Positions 38,257-46,778 are shown, counted from the first letter of the stretch. The stretch is 64,000 nt of DNA from an uncultured Clostridia bacterium (GCA_944381435.1 CALWLD010000002.1:141748-205747), one strand, 5' to 3'. Notes: generated by a model from the sequence alone, not told the origin. Program-made: numbers and translations.

Positions 38257-38673
38257 ATGAACATTCTTATAGAAAATCTTAAAAAAAATAATTTAAAAGT
38301 TACACCGCAACGTTTAACTATTTATAATTACTTATACCATAACCATATTCACCCTAGTGCTGAAACTATTTATAACAATATCAAAGAACAAAACCCTACT
38401 ATAAGCCTTGCTACAGTTTATAAAACTTTAAAATCTTTAAAAGATTCTGGTCTTGTTCAAGAAATAAATGTAGGTGAAGATAGCTTTAGATACGATGTAC
38501 AAATCGAACCACATTCTCACATTATCTGTACTAAATGTAACAGCATTATAGATTATTTCCCACAAAAAGATTTTATAAATAGAATACAAGATAAAGTATC
38601 AAAAGAAACTGAATTTAAGTTAGATTCTCATCAAATGTATTTTTATGGTACTTGCAAACATTGTTCAAAATAA
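38257..38673 (+). CDS. Fur-family regulator, PerR-like
   Basis: Metal-dependent repressor, 138 residues. Winged helix about 10-85 (KVTPQRLTIYNYL, SLATVYKTLKSLK). Regulatory metal ligands are plausible in EDSFRYD and PHSHIIC; structural zinc ligands are CTKC and the C-terminal CKHC. PerR rather than Fur is suggested by the Asp in FRYD and the short tail, but this is not certain. The GTG at 38248 is in frame; the ATG at 38257 with AAGGAGG upstream is the better start. Followed by its own terminator. Confidence 0.88.
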   Translation: MNILIENLKKNNLKVTPQRLTIYNYLYHNHIHPSAETIYNNIKEQNPTISLATVYKTLKSLKDSGLVQEINVGEDSFRYDVQIEPHSHIICTKCNSIIDYFPQKDFINRIQDKVSKETEFKLDSHQMYFYGTCKHCSK

Positions 38674-38708
38674 AAATAAGCCATCTACTATAGGTGGCTT
38701 ATTTTTAT
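38674..38708 (+). terminator. Terminator of the Fur-family gene
   Basis: AAAATAAGCCATCT pairs imperfectly with AGGTGGCTTATTTTT, followed by a T-rich stretch, right after the stop codon. The left arm shares the 14-mer AAAATAAGCCATCT with the HU terminator. Confidence 0.85.
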
Positions 38709-38839
38709 TTTAATTATATTTTTTTATATATCTCATTTTACAAAAACAACTATTATAAAATAACATATACTTTTTTATTTTTACATTAATATAAACATTT
38801 AAGCTTAAATTGTTTTATTTTAAATATTTATTAAACTTA

Positions 38840-38880
38840 GGATAAGCCAAGCATCAATTTCTGATGCTTAAAATTTATCC
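38840..38880. other. Two-tier hairpin near the end of the GH84 gene
   Basis: GGATAA (38840-38845) pairs with TTATCC (38875-38880); inside, AAGCATCA (38849-38856) pairs with TGATGCTT (38862-38869). Neither strand has a strong T run after it. It may end the GH84 transcript weakly or be an mRNA 3' structure. Confidence 0.45.
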
Positions 38881-38946
38881 CATATATATCCAATATCTTT
38901 AGCTAAATCACCTAGATTTCATAAGATAGTATTTATATATTTACCC

Positions 38947-41445
38947 TTAAGAAAGTTTTATTGTTGTTCTTACGCTTGGTAAATAATTTTTAGATGTTCT
39001 CTCTAAAAATACTCTTTCTTCATTAATATTTTCAATATTTATAAAATCTAAATCTGTTTTTGCTTCTTTAGTTTCAAAAATAGGAGTTTCATCATTTAAG
39101 TTTTTGTAAACTTTTATAACATCACCTTTTTTAATACCTTTTATTGTTAATATATCATTGTTGTATTCCATATTTGAAACCAATATTTTGTCAGATTGAT
39201 AAGGATAAGCCTCTTCAAAAAGTTCAAAAGAATATATCCTTGTATGCCCTCCACCATTTATACTTATTTGAGCAGGCTCTAAAATTTGTAATTTAATATA
39301 TCTAGCTTTTACCTCATTAAAAAATATTCTATTAACTATATCTGCTTCATTTTCAAATTCATCTACAATATCAAAATTTACACCATCAACACTAGCTAAA
39401 ATTTGAGCTTTTTTTGTATTCCACATTCTGTTTTCCCCTGCTTCATCGTGTCCACAGTTTACTATTTTATATTGTTTTAATGTTTTAACCTCTTTTAAAT
39501 CTACAATAGCAGCTGGCCTATATTCAAGAGAGCACCATTTTCCACCTGCAATATTACCTTTTATAAGGTTTTCTACCTGTTCTTCTTTATCTTTACCTGT
39601 AGATGAGCTTACGCTAACTCCTAAAGATTTTAAGGCAATGTTGTTCATATTATAGTTAAGCTCTAAAGCCTTGCTTTCAAGACCAGCTTCAACATTTACA
39701 ATATCTATTAATTTTTCAACAAAAGGCTTTAATATTAAAGAACCAACTTCAACAACAAACATTACAGATTTACCTTCTTTTAATGTATCTACTCTACAAT
39801 CTTGTATTTTTTGAAGATTTATTGTTGCTTTTTTACTATTTTCTTCTATAATGTCAATGTTATTTTTATCAATATCTTTAAGGGCTAATAATGCATATTT
39901 ACCTGCTATAGCTAAAAATTCAAGTCCGTCTAAAAATGGCTTTAATTCTGTAACTAGCTGTTTGTTCTGACAATCTTCTTTAACTTTTTTAGTAGCATTT
40001 TCTATATCTTTAAAATGCTTTAACATTACATCTAAATATATATCAATATTTTCATTTTTATCAATAGCATTTTCTAAGTTTTTAATGTCATCTTTTAAAT
40101 ACCAAGACTCATCAAATATAAATGTTCCGCTAGCTCCGCCATCTTCTTTAACGTAGCAAGTATTAGATGCAAATATTTCTAATTCTTTACTAACTTCTGG
40201 AGCGATAGCTCTAAATGATGCACAATAACTTTTTTCACAATCAAAAGCTTTTGTGTTCCAGTTATGGTCTGCTATACAAAATAAAGCTTGTTTAGATGCT
40301 TGTGCCTGATTCATTGGGTTAGAGAAAAAACCTGTAACGTTAGTTAAGTCTGGATTTAAGTTTTCTAATTTTCCCATAAGAACCTTTCCATTACAATAAT
40401 CGTTTACAGGATAATTCCACCATACAGCTAAATCTTTATCACTGTTTATTTTTCTTTTAGGTGCATCTAACTGCTCATAAGATATATTAGACATAGTAGC
40501 AGCTCCTGTCCACATAACTTCTACATCTTTGTTAAGGGTTTCTATGAAAACTTTAAAGTAACCCTCCATATCTGGCCCCCAAGCCTCACAGTATCTTGTA
40601 CCTACTGTAATAAGAGGTCTAACATCTTTTTTAGGTTTTACAAATTCTTTATCCACACGATTTATATAATCTGCTTGAGCTTTACCATCAGCAATACCTG
40701 TTATATCATCAAATAATACACCAAACTGCCTTACACCTAAGCTATATAATTGTTCTAGTTTATTTAAAGTAGCTTTAAAATCTTCATCAGATAAAAGGTC
40801 TATGGTATCCCCTGGGTGTATCGTCCATACAAAATTCATATTGTTAATATGCCCATTTTCTGCTAGCTCTTTTATTTCCATAGCTTTATCCTGTGGGTAT
40901 AAATCACGCCAGCTTGTTCTGTGGTAAGGGTCGTCTTTAGGTGCATATATATATGTATTAAATTTACATTCACCGCCAAACTCCATAAGGTTTATCCTGT
41001 CTTGATGGCTCCAAGGATAACCATAAAATCCTTCTATATATCCTCTATATAAAATATCAGGATAGTCATATATTTTGCATTTTTCTATAAATTCTTTGTT
41101 TTGATTTAACATAGATAAAAGAGTAACTAAAGCGTAAAATAAGCCTGCTTTATCATTAGCAGTTATTAATATATCGTTACATATATCTAATATGTAACCT
41201 TCTTTTTTATCCATATTTTTTATGTCTAATATAATATTTATTGCATCATTATCTTCTTTTGTGTCTATTTTGTATTCTACATTATTTTTATTAAAAAATT
41301 TTTCTAATTTAGTAAAAATATAATTTTCTAACTCTATTTTTTTTACTATATTAAACTTTTTATTAAGCATTAATCTTTCATTTTTATATGTTATTTCTTG
41401 TGGTAAAGGATAAATTTCATATTTTGACACTTGATTATTTTCCAT
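38947..41445 (-). CDS. GH84 beta-N-acetylglucosaminidase (NagJ/O-GlcNAcase type)
   Basis: Removes terminal N-acetylglucosamine by substrate-assisted catalysis. 832 residues: N-terminal GH20b-like domain about 1-130; GH84 barrel about 131-430 with YIEGFYGYPWSHQDR, NTYIYAPKDDPYH and catalytic Asp246-Asp247 in VLFDDITG; helical region; CBM32/F5-8 type C-like domain about 600-760 (e.g. YRPAAIVDLKEV, ARYIKLQI). Unlike secreted clostridial homologues, the N-terminus (MENNQVSKYEIYPLPQEIT) has no signal peptide and the C-terminus no anchor. Monocistronic. Substrate could be imported glycans. Confidence 0.93.
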   Translation of the reverse strand: MENNQVSKYEIYPLPQEITYKNERLMLNKKFNIVKKIELENYIFTKLEKFFNKNNVEYKIDTKEDNDAINIILDIKNMDKKEGYILDICNDILITANDKAGLFYALVTLLSMLNQNKEFIEKCKIYDYPDILYRGYIEGFYGYPWSHQDRINLMEFGGECKFNTYIYAPKDDPYHRTSWRDLYPQDKAMEIKELAENGHINNMNFVWTIHPGDTIDLLSDEDFKATLNKLEQLYSLGVRQFGVLFDDITGIADGKAQADYINRVDKEFVKPKKDVRPLITVGTRYCEAWGPDMEGYFKVFIETLNKDVEVMWTGAATMSNISYEQLDAPKRKINSDKDLAVWWNYPVNDYCNGKVLMGKLENLNPDLTNVTGFFSNPMNQAQASKQALFCIADHNWNTKAFDCEKSYCASFRAIAPEVSKELEIFASNTCYVKEDGGASGTFIFDESWYLKDDIKNLENAIDKNENIDIYLDVMLKHFKDIENATKKVKEDCQNKQLVTELKPFLDGLEFLAIAGKYALLALKDIDKNNIDIIEENSKKATINLQKIQDCRVDTLKEGKSVMFVVEVGSLILKPFVEKLIDIVNVEAGLESKALELNYNMNNIALKSLGVSVSSSTGKDKEEQVENLIKGNIAGGKWCSLEYRPAAIVDLKEVKTLKQYKIVNCGHDEAGENRMWNTKKAQILASVDGVNFDIVDEFENEADIVNRIFFNEVKARYIKLQILEPAQISINGGGHTRIYSFELFEEAYPYQSDKILVSNMEYNNDILTIKGIKKGDVIKVYKNLNDETPIFETKEAKTDLDFINIENINEERVFLERTSKNYLPSVRTTIKLS

Positions 41446-41725
41446 AATATTACTCCTTTAATTTTTTATATTTAATATATCACTTCAACAAAATTATGTC
41501 AATAACAAATATAAACATATATATTTTACACAAATTATATAGCTAACATCTTGATAGTTTTATTGTATTTTGTATAAATAATATATAGTTATATTATTGA
41601 CTAAATTATAGTTTCTTGATATAATATTAAAAAATAATGTTTATTAACAAATATTTTATTTTAGGTCAAATGTATATTTTAACCTTGGTTTACTGCTTTA
41701 ATTATATATTATAGGAGGTTTTTTT

Positions 41726-43099
41726 ATGAGCAAACATAATCTTATAGATATTAGAGTACCAATAGAAGATGATAACCCTTCTATTGTCTTACACGAAGAT
41801 AAATGTATAAAATGTAAATTATGCACTAAAATATGTAGAGATTTTATAGGTGTTTATGGTCATTACGACTTAGAAAAAACTAATGATATTGCCATATGTA
41901 TCCATTGTGGACAATGTGCCAACATATGTCCTGTTGATAGTATTACAGAAAAATATGAATATGAAACAGTAGACAATATCATTGCTAATGAGGATAAAGT
42001 TGTTATAGTTAGCACTGCTCCTGCTGTAAGGGTAGCTTTAGGTGAGTTATTTGATATGGAGGAAGGCGAATTTGTAGAAGGAAAAATGGTTTCTTTATTG
42101 AGAAAGCTAGGTTTTGACTATGTTTTAGATGTAAACTTTGGTGCTGATATAACAATAGTAGAAGAAGCTAGCGAGCTTGTAGAAAAGTTAAAAAACGAAA
42201 ATGCTACTTTCCCTCAGTTTACTAGCTGTTGTCCTTCTTGGGTAAAATATGTAGAAACTTATCATCCTGATTTTATACCAAATCTATCATCTGCTAAAAG
42301 CCCTATAGGTATGCAAGGTGCTACAATAAAAACTTATTTTGCTAAAAAAATGAACATAGACCCATCTAAAATTGTAAATGTTACAATAACGCCGTGTTCT
42401 GCTAAAAAGTTCGAAATAAGACGTGATGAGTTAAATGCATCTGCAAAATATAACAATATAGAAGTTATGCGTGATAACGACTATATTATTACAACAAGAG
42501 AACTTGCAAAATGGGCTAAAGAAAAAGGAATAGATTTTGCCTCTTTAGAAGATAGCAAATTCGATAAATTTATGGGAGAAGCATCTGGTGCTGGTGTTAT
42601 CTTTGGTAATACAGGTGGTGTTATGCAAGCAGCATTAAGAACTGCTTATAACTATTTAACTAATGAACCTGTTCCTGAAAATCTTTACGAATTAAAAGAA
42701 GTTAGAGATTTAGAAGAAATTAAAGAAGCTAGCGTTAATATAAACGGAAAAGATATAAATATAGCAGTTGTATATGGTACTGCTAACGCTACAAAGCTTA
42801 TAGAAAAAATAAAATCTGGCGAAAAACAATACCATTTTGTTGAAGTAATGGCTTGCCCTGGTGGTTGTATAGGTGGTGGTGGTCAACCTAAAAAGAAAAT
42901 TCCAAAAAGAGATGCCGCTTTAAAAAAACGTATAGAAGGACTTTATAAAAGAGATAACGAGCTAAAAATAAGGTCTAGCTATGAAAACGAAGAAATAAAA
43001 GAACTTTATAAAGAATTTTATGGTAAACCTTTAAGTAATTTAGCAAAAGAGCTTTTGCACACTTCTTTTACAGATAGAAGTAAAGACTTAGGTAATTAA
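41726..43099 (+). CDS. [FeFe] hydrogenase
   Basis: Reversible proton reduction, cytosolic, 457 residues. N-terminal bacterial ferredoxin domain with Cys27/30/33/37 and Cys58/61/64/68 for two [4Fe-4S] clusters. H-cluster motifs: L1 TSCCPSW, L2 TPCSAKKFE, L3 EVMACPGGCIGGGGQP. L2 has Thr where many catalytic enzymes have Met (MPC). The C-terminal small-subunit-like tail (ELYKEFYGKPLSNLAKELLH) is complete. There is no fused flavodiiron, NuoG or PAS module. AGGAGG before the ATG. Electron partner probably ferredoxin. Confidence 0.94.
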   Translation: MSKHNLIDIRVPIEDDNPSIVLHEDKCIKCKLCTKICRDFIGVYGHYDLEKTNDIAICIHCGQCANICPVDSITEKYEYETVDNIIANEDKVVIVSTAPAVRVALGELFDMEEGEFVEGKMVSLLRKLGFDYVLDVNFGADITIVEEASELVEKLKNENATFPQFTSCCPSWVKYVETYHPDFIPNLSSAKSPIGMQGATIKTYFAKKMNIDPSKIVNVTITPCSAKKFEIRRDELNASAKYNNIEVMRDNDYIITTRELAKWAKEKGIDFASLEDSKFDKFMGEASGAGVIFGNTGGVMQAALRTAYNYLTNEPVPENLYELKEVRDLEEIKEASVNINGKDINIAVVYGTANATKLIEKIKSGEKQYHFVEVMACPGGCIGGGGQPKKKIPKRDAALKKRIEGLYKRDNELKIRSSYENEEIKELYKEFYGKPLSNLAKELLHTSFTDRSKDLGN

Positions 43100-43102
43100 C
43101 AG

Positions 43103-43131
43103 TAATATTTTTTATACCCTCTTCATATATT
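43103..43131 (+). promoter_or_regulatory. Putative sigma-E promoter for yabP
   Basis: TAATATT (43103-43109) matches the sigma-E -35 consensus KMATATW fully; 14 bases later CATATATT (43124-43131) matches the -10 consensus CATACAnT at all but one position. Transcription would begin near 43138. Fits the mother-cell role of yabP. AT-richness makes a chance match possible. Confidence 0.5.
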
Positions 43132-43162
43132 TAATATATAAAATATATGTGGAGGGTATAAA
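43111..43162 (+). promoter_or_regulatory. Hairpin that sequesters the yabP ribosome-binding site
   Basis: TTTATACCCTC (43111-43121) pairs with GAGGGTATAAA (43152-43162) and CATATATTT (43124-43132) with AAATATATG (43141-43149), leaving an 8-base loop. The right arm contains the GGAGGG ribosome site and reaches the A of the yabP ATG. It may also serve as the hydrogenase terminator, although no T run follows. Confidence 0.65.
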
Positions 43163-43443
43163 TGTCTGAAGAAAAAAGAAACAAACATAATATTAATATA
43201 TTAGATAGGACAAACATCAAAATTACAGGAGTTATAGATGTTATATCATTTGATGAAGAAATGATTGTAGCAGAAACAGAGCTTGGCGTTGTAATATTAA
43301 AAGGATTAAATTTCCATATTAACAAATTAAATTTAGATACAGGTGATTTAGAAATAGACGGTGAAATATATAGCTTAATATATGAAGATAAATCTAGCTA
43401 TAATAAACCTGCTAGTAGTTTATTTAGCAAGATATTTAAGTAG
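43162..43443 (+). CDS. yabP: Sporulation protein YabP
   Basis: Mother-cell sporulation protein of 93 residues; YabP/YqfC family fold with DRTNIKITGVIDVISFDEEMI and GLNFHINKLNLDTGDLEIDG, where the GxxLxIxxLdLxxGxLxIxG pattern is diagnostic. GGAGGG upstream, buried in a hairpin. First gene of yabP-yabQ-divIC, the same order as in B. subtilis. Confidence 0.93.
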   Translation: MSEEKRNKHNINILDRTNIKITGVIDVISFDEEMIVAETELGVVILKGLNFHINKLNLDTGDLEIDGEIYSLIYEDKSSYNKPASSLFSKIFK

Positions 43444-43448
43444 AACGT

Positions 43449-43970
43449 ATGATTTTATCTATTTCTTATCAATTTAAAATATTTTTAATATCACTATGTA
43501 TAGGTTTAATTTTAGGATTTTTATATGATTTTCTTAAAATATTTAGAAAATATATTTTACATAATAATTTTTTTATAAATATAGAGGATATCATATATTG
43601 GCTTTTTATGTCTATCATAATATTTTTTATAACTCTTTGCCAAAACAATGGACAAATTAGAATATTTTTTATTTTAGGTATTTTTATAAGTATGTTATTA
43701 TATAGCCTTTTAATAAGCCCTATATTTTTAAAGTTCTCTATAGATATTATAAATTTTATTTTAAAAATATTTTTATTTATTTTTAAAGCAATATGCACAC
43801 CTATTTTAATTGTTTTTAACATATTTTTTAAGCCTCTAAAATTTATTTTTAATTTATTAAAAAAACTATTGCAAAATTGTAAATTTTATGCAACAATATA
43901 TAATAAGTTAAATAGTATTAGTGTATCTTTAAAATCTTTAAAAGGAGGTAAAGCAAAAAATGAAAAATGA
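43449..43970 (+). CDS. yabQ: Spore cortex biosynthesis protein YabQ
   Basis: Membrane protein needed for the spore cortex; 173 residues with four or five hydrophobic segments (FKIFLISLCIGLILGFLYDF at the N-terminus with the YabQ pattern GxxxGxxYDxxR-like). Lys-rich C-terminus. The ribosome site is weak, but the gene starts 5 bases after yabP, suggesting coupling. Overlaps the divIC start by 11 bases. Confidence 0.9.
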   Translation: MILSISYQFKIFLISLCIGLILGFLYDFLKIFRKYILHNNFFINIEDIIYWLFMSIIIFFITLCQNNGQIRIFFILGIFISMLLYSLLISPIFLKFSIDIINFILKIFLFIFKAICTPILIVFNIFFKPLKFIFNLLKKLLQNCKFYATIYNKLNSISVSLKSLKGGKAKNEK

Positions 43971-44256
43971 AAAAAATAAGAAAACTTCTTCTGCCTTTAA
44001 TAAGCTTTATTTTCTTATTATGATTTTTACTATTTTAAGTTTTTCTTCCTATTTGTTTTATAAATACAATTCATTAATTACATATAACGATAAAATCCAA
44101 GAGCTTAATACAGAAATAGAAAAGGCGAACAAAGAAAATGAGGAGCTTCAATACCAAACAAATTATAAAAATAGTGATGAATACATAGAAAAATTAGCTA
44201 GAGATAAACTTGGTATGGTAAAAAATAACGAAATAATATTTTATGACGAAAATTAA
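43960..44256 (+). CDS. divIC: FtsB/DivIC septum formation initiator protein
   Basis: Bitopic division protein, 98 residues: cytosolic Lys-rich start, one membrane helix (about 17-34), then a coiled coil (KIQELNTEIEKANKENEELQ, about 44-63) and the DivIC end ...YIEKLARDKLGMVKNNEIIFY. The order after yabP and yabQ is conserved in endospore formers. GGAGG 10 bases upstream. Confidence 0.92.
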   Translation: MKNEKNKKTSSAFNKLYFLIMIFTILSFSSYLFYKYNSLITYNDKIQELNTEIEKANKENEELQYQTNYKNSDEYIEKLARDKLGMVKNNEIIFYDEN

Positions 44257-44281
44257 TTATACTTAAGATAAGGGTGATTTT

Positions 44282-44701
44282 ATGATAAATAATAATTTTA
44301 ATACTAATTATTCAAATAACCTTAATAATTCTATTAATAATTATAAAAATAACAAAAAAGAAGAATGTAATACTTGTGAAAACAGAAAATATAAAGATGG
44401 TTCAGATGATGCTGGGGTATCTTTTAAAACAGCTACAAAGGTATCCCCTAATGCATCAGGTTTAGCTGTTCGTAGCCACGAGTTAGAGCACGTTAATCGT
44501 GAAAGAGCTAAGGCTAAAAGAGAAGGTAGAGAGGTTATATCTCAAACTGTTACTATAAAAACTTCTACCTGCCCTGAATGTGGAACACCTTACACATCTG
44601 GAGGCGAAACAAGAACTATAACAAAAGGTGTTATAGATGAAAATGCTAAAAATTTAGATGATGAGGCAAGACGTGGTCAATTTATAGATATGTATATATA
44701 A
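44282..44701 (+). CDS. SprA-related putative metalloprotease-like protein
   Basis: 139-residue protein. After a 28-residue Asn-rich start come CNTCENRKYKDGSDDAGVSF, then SHELEHVNRE, a HExxH zinc-protease motif (about 66-70), and a C-terminal zinc-ribbon half CPECGTPY followed by TSGGETRT. This matches the small SprA-related family widespread in Clostridia; activity has not been shown from sequence. No signal peptide. Between divIC and the subtilase locus, with a strong double terminator after it. Confidence 0.78.
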   Translation: MINNNFNTNYSNNLNNSINNYKNNKKEECNTCENRKYKDGSDDAGVSFKTATKVSPNASGLAVRSHELEHVNRERAKAKREGREVISQTVTIKTSTCPECGTPYTSGGETRTITKGVIDENAKNLDDEARRGQFIDMYI

Positions 44702-44710
44702 TAATTTTCT

Positions 44711-44769
44711 AAAAATAAAAAGATTTAATGTTATACATTTTGTTTATAACATTAAATCTTTTTATTTTT
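44711..44769 (+). terminator. 25-base-pair hairpin after the SprA-like gene
   Basis: Perfect arms 44711-44735 and 44745-44769 (left arm begins AAAAATAAAAAGATTTAATG) with a 9-base loop. A/T runs at both outer ends make it bidirectional between convergent genes. Confidence 0.88.
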
Positions 44770-44770
44770 A

Positions 44771-44798
44771 AAAATCACCCGTTTAAACGGGTGATTTT
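44771..44798 (-). terminator. 28-base perfect palindrome
   Basis: AAAATCACCCGTTTAAACGG and onward to 44798 is fully self-complementary. Directly abuts the preceding hairpin and lies 42 bases after the stop of the minus-strand small gene, which it probably terminates. The CACCCGTT..AACGGGTG core resembles the IS200 end hairpin at 26108 but the flanks differ. Confidence 0.75.
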
Positions 44799-44839
44799 AA
44801 TTTTTAATTTTTAATTACAATTAAGGTCTGGCTTAATTT

Positions 44840-44995
44840 TTATTTAGCTTCACAAACGCCAAAGTTATTGCATTGAGGCATACAGAGTAAAAGTAATAAA
44901 ATAAGCATAGTGCTATCACAGCAAGCTCCCATTGTACCTTGCATCATCATTAATAAAAAGATTATTAAGATAAAATTGTTCCCTCCAAAATTCAT
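44840..44995 (-). CDS. Small hydrophobic Cys-containing protein, 51 residues
   Basis: A short gene with a strong GGAGG 7 bases before ATG (44995) and a TAA at 44840-44842. The product starts MNFGGNNFILIIFLLMMMQG, then TMGACCDST, a second hydrophobic run MLILLLLLCMPQ, and CNNFGVCEAK. Two membrane segments and five Cys. Its Gly/Asn start with a hydrophobic run recalls the very small spore- and membrane-associated proteins of Clostridia; no exact family is claimed. Convergent with the SprA-like gene, divergent from the subtilase. Confidence 0.75.
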   Translation of the reverse strand: MNFGGNNFILIIFLLMMMQGTMGACCDSTMLILLLLLCMPQCNNFGVCEAK

Positions 44996-45178
44996 ATTTG
45001 TTACCTCCAAAAAAGTTATATTTAATTATATGCAAAGTATTTTTAAATTATTAAAGTTTTTAAAAAAAATATTATAATAAATATAAATTTGTTGTACAAG
45101 CATATTTTTTGTAAAATTTAATAACATTTTACAATATTTAGCATAAACTAAATTAGAAATTATAAAAGAGGTTTTTAT

Positions 45179-46318
45179 ATGGGCAATATAGAACTAATAA
45201 TAGAAAGTAATTTATCCTATGAAGAAGAAAATATAATAAAATCTATAGCTAATATAAAATATAAAATACCCTTAATAAATTCTATTGTTATAGAAATAGA
45301 AGAAGCAAATATAGAAAAACTAAAAGAGCTAAATTGTTTAAAAACAGTTTTTCAAAACGCTCATATAACTATGCAAATGGACAGTGCTAGAAAAACTGTA
45401 AATGCTAACATAATTCAGGAAAAAGGATATACAGGCAAAAACATAGGTATAGCCATATTAGACACAGGTATATCACCTATAAATGATTTTTTATACCCTA
45501 GAAATAGAATAACTGCATTTAAAGACTTTATAAATAACAAAACTATACCTTACGATGATAATGGACACGGAACCCACGTTGCAGGTATTGCAGGAGGAAA
45601 TGGCATAAGCTCTAACGGTAAATATCGTGGTATAGCAACAGATTGTAACCTTATAGGTATAAAAGTTTTAAATAGTGAAGGCAAAGGTAATGCATCTGAT
45701 GTTTTAGCAGGTCTTCAATGGATAATGGATAATAAAGAACGATATAATATAAAAATTGCAAATTTATCTATAGGAACAAACAACACTTCATCTAACGACC
45801 CTTTAGTAAAAGCAGTAGAAAAAATGTGGGATAGCGGTATTATAGTTACAATAGCAGCAGGCAACGATGGTCCTAAAAAATATACTATTAACTCCCCTGC
45901 TATTAGCAAAAAAGTTATAACCATAGGAGCATCTGATGATAACATAACTGCTAATGTTTGGGGAAATAAACTTATAAATTTTTCAGGGCGTGGCCCAACC
46001 CTAGAATGCGTCATAAAGCCAGATGTTTTAGCTCCTGGTGTTAATATTATATCTTGCTTATCTAATAACATTTCAAAACAATCTGATGATGTTATAGATA
46101 ACGGTTATTTTTCTTTAAGTGGTACATCTATGTCTACCCCTATTGTATCTGGTGCTATAGCTATGCTTTTAGAAAAGCATAATAACTTAAAACCAGACGA
46201 TGTAAAACTTATGTTAAAAAAATGTTGTAAAAATTTACATTTACCTAAAAACCAGCAAGGCTGGGGCTTAATAGATATTTATAAATTATTAAATCAGGAG
46301 GTATGTTATGCAAGATAA
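45179..46318 (+). CDS. Subtilisin-family serine protease without signal peptide
   Basis: S8 protease, 379 residues. Catalytic triad Asp95 (AILDTGI), His130 (NGHGTHVAGI) and Ser317 (SGTSMSTP), with oxyanion Asn229 (AAGNDGP). The first 75 residues look like a short I9-type propeptide, and no secretion signal precedes it, so it is an intracellular or spore-type subtilase. AGAGG upstream. CATAAACTA (45142-45150) preceded by AC at 16 bases resembles a sigma-K promoter, weakly. Its stop overlaps the next gene by 11 bases, so the two products are probably functionally linked. Confidence 0.93.
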   Translation: MGNIELIIESNLSYEEENIIKSIANIKYKIPLINSIVIEIEEANIEKLKELNCLKTVFQNAHITMQMDSARKTVNANIIQEKGYTGKNIGIAILDTGISPINDFLYPRNRITAFKDFINNKTIPYDDNGHGTHVAGIAGGNGISSNGKYRGIATDCNLIGIKVLNSEGKGNASDVLAGLQWIMDNKERYNIKIANLSIGTNNTSSNDPLVKAVEKMWDSGIIVTIAAGNDGPKKYTINSPAISKKVITIGASDDNITANVWGNKLINFSGRGPTLECVIKPDVLAPGVNIISCLSNNISKQSDDVIDNGYFSLSGTSMSTPIVSGAIAMLLEKHNNLKPDDVKLMLKKCCKNLHLPKNQQGWGLIDIYKLLNQEVCYAR

Positions 46319-46778
46319 TAATGTAATATATGAAATTGCTCAAAAAATGCAAGACAAACAAATAATAGAAAATGATATAAAAGAGGCTTTTGCCCTTGTT
46401 TCTAATTTATTTAAAACTAAATATATAGATAAAATAAATGAAGAACTAAAAAATAATATTGATAATATTAAAAATAACCCTCCTAAAGAAATTGTTTTAT
46501 TAAATGCTATTAAACCTTTTATAGTAGAAAAAAATCATAAAAATATAGATAATGCTATAAATATGGTAACAAACATATCTGCGTTAAATTATATGATACC
46601 TAAAAATTTAAATAACAATAATATTATAAAAGTTAATAACATCAATACAGACCCTTCTGTTAAAGAAGATGGTGTTTATGATATTGACGAGAACTGTCTA
46701 TTTTCTGTAAATAACCGTTTTAATATGCCTAATAATTTAATATTATTAGTTTTTATGCTATTATTTATTATTGATTAA
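46308..46778 (+). CDS. Unknown protein with C-terminal membrane tail, coupled to subtilase
   Basis: 156 residues, not recognised. Residues 1-95 are helical and charged; 95-135 are Asn/Asp-rich; the last 15-18 residues, MPNNLILLVFMLLFIID, form a single hydrophobic tail, suggesting a tail-anchored protein. AGGAGG upstream within the subtilase gene. The tail pattern NNLILLVF resembles NNFILIIF in the small protein at 44840. Could be partner, substrate or membrane tether for the protease; this is inference from overlap only. Confidence 0.7.
   Translation: MQDNNVIYEIAQKMQDKQIIENDIKEAFALVSNLFKTKYIDKINEELKNNIDNIKNNPPKEIVLLNAIKPFIVEKNHKNIDNAINMVTNISALNYMIPKNLNNNNIIKVNNINTDPSVKEDGVYDIDENCLFSVNNRFNMPNNLILLVFMLLFIID

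Noticed and set aside
44771..44798. A second IS200 end, because its CACCCGTT/AACGGGTG core resembles the hairpin at 26108
   Set aside because: Flanks differ, no transposase is near, and the position between two convergent genes fits a terminator.
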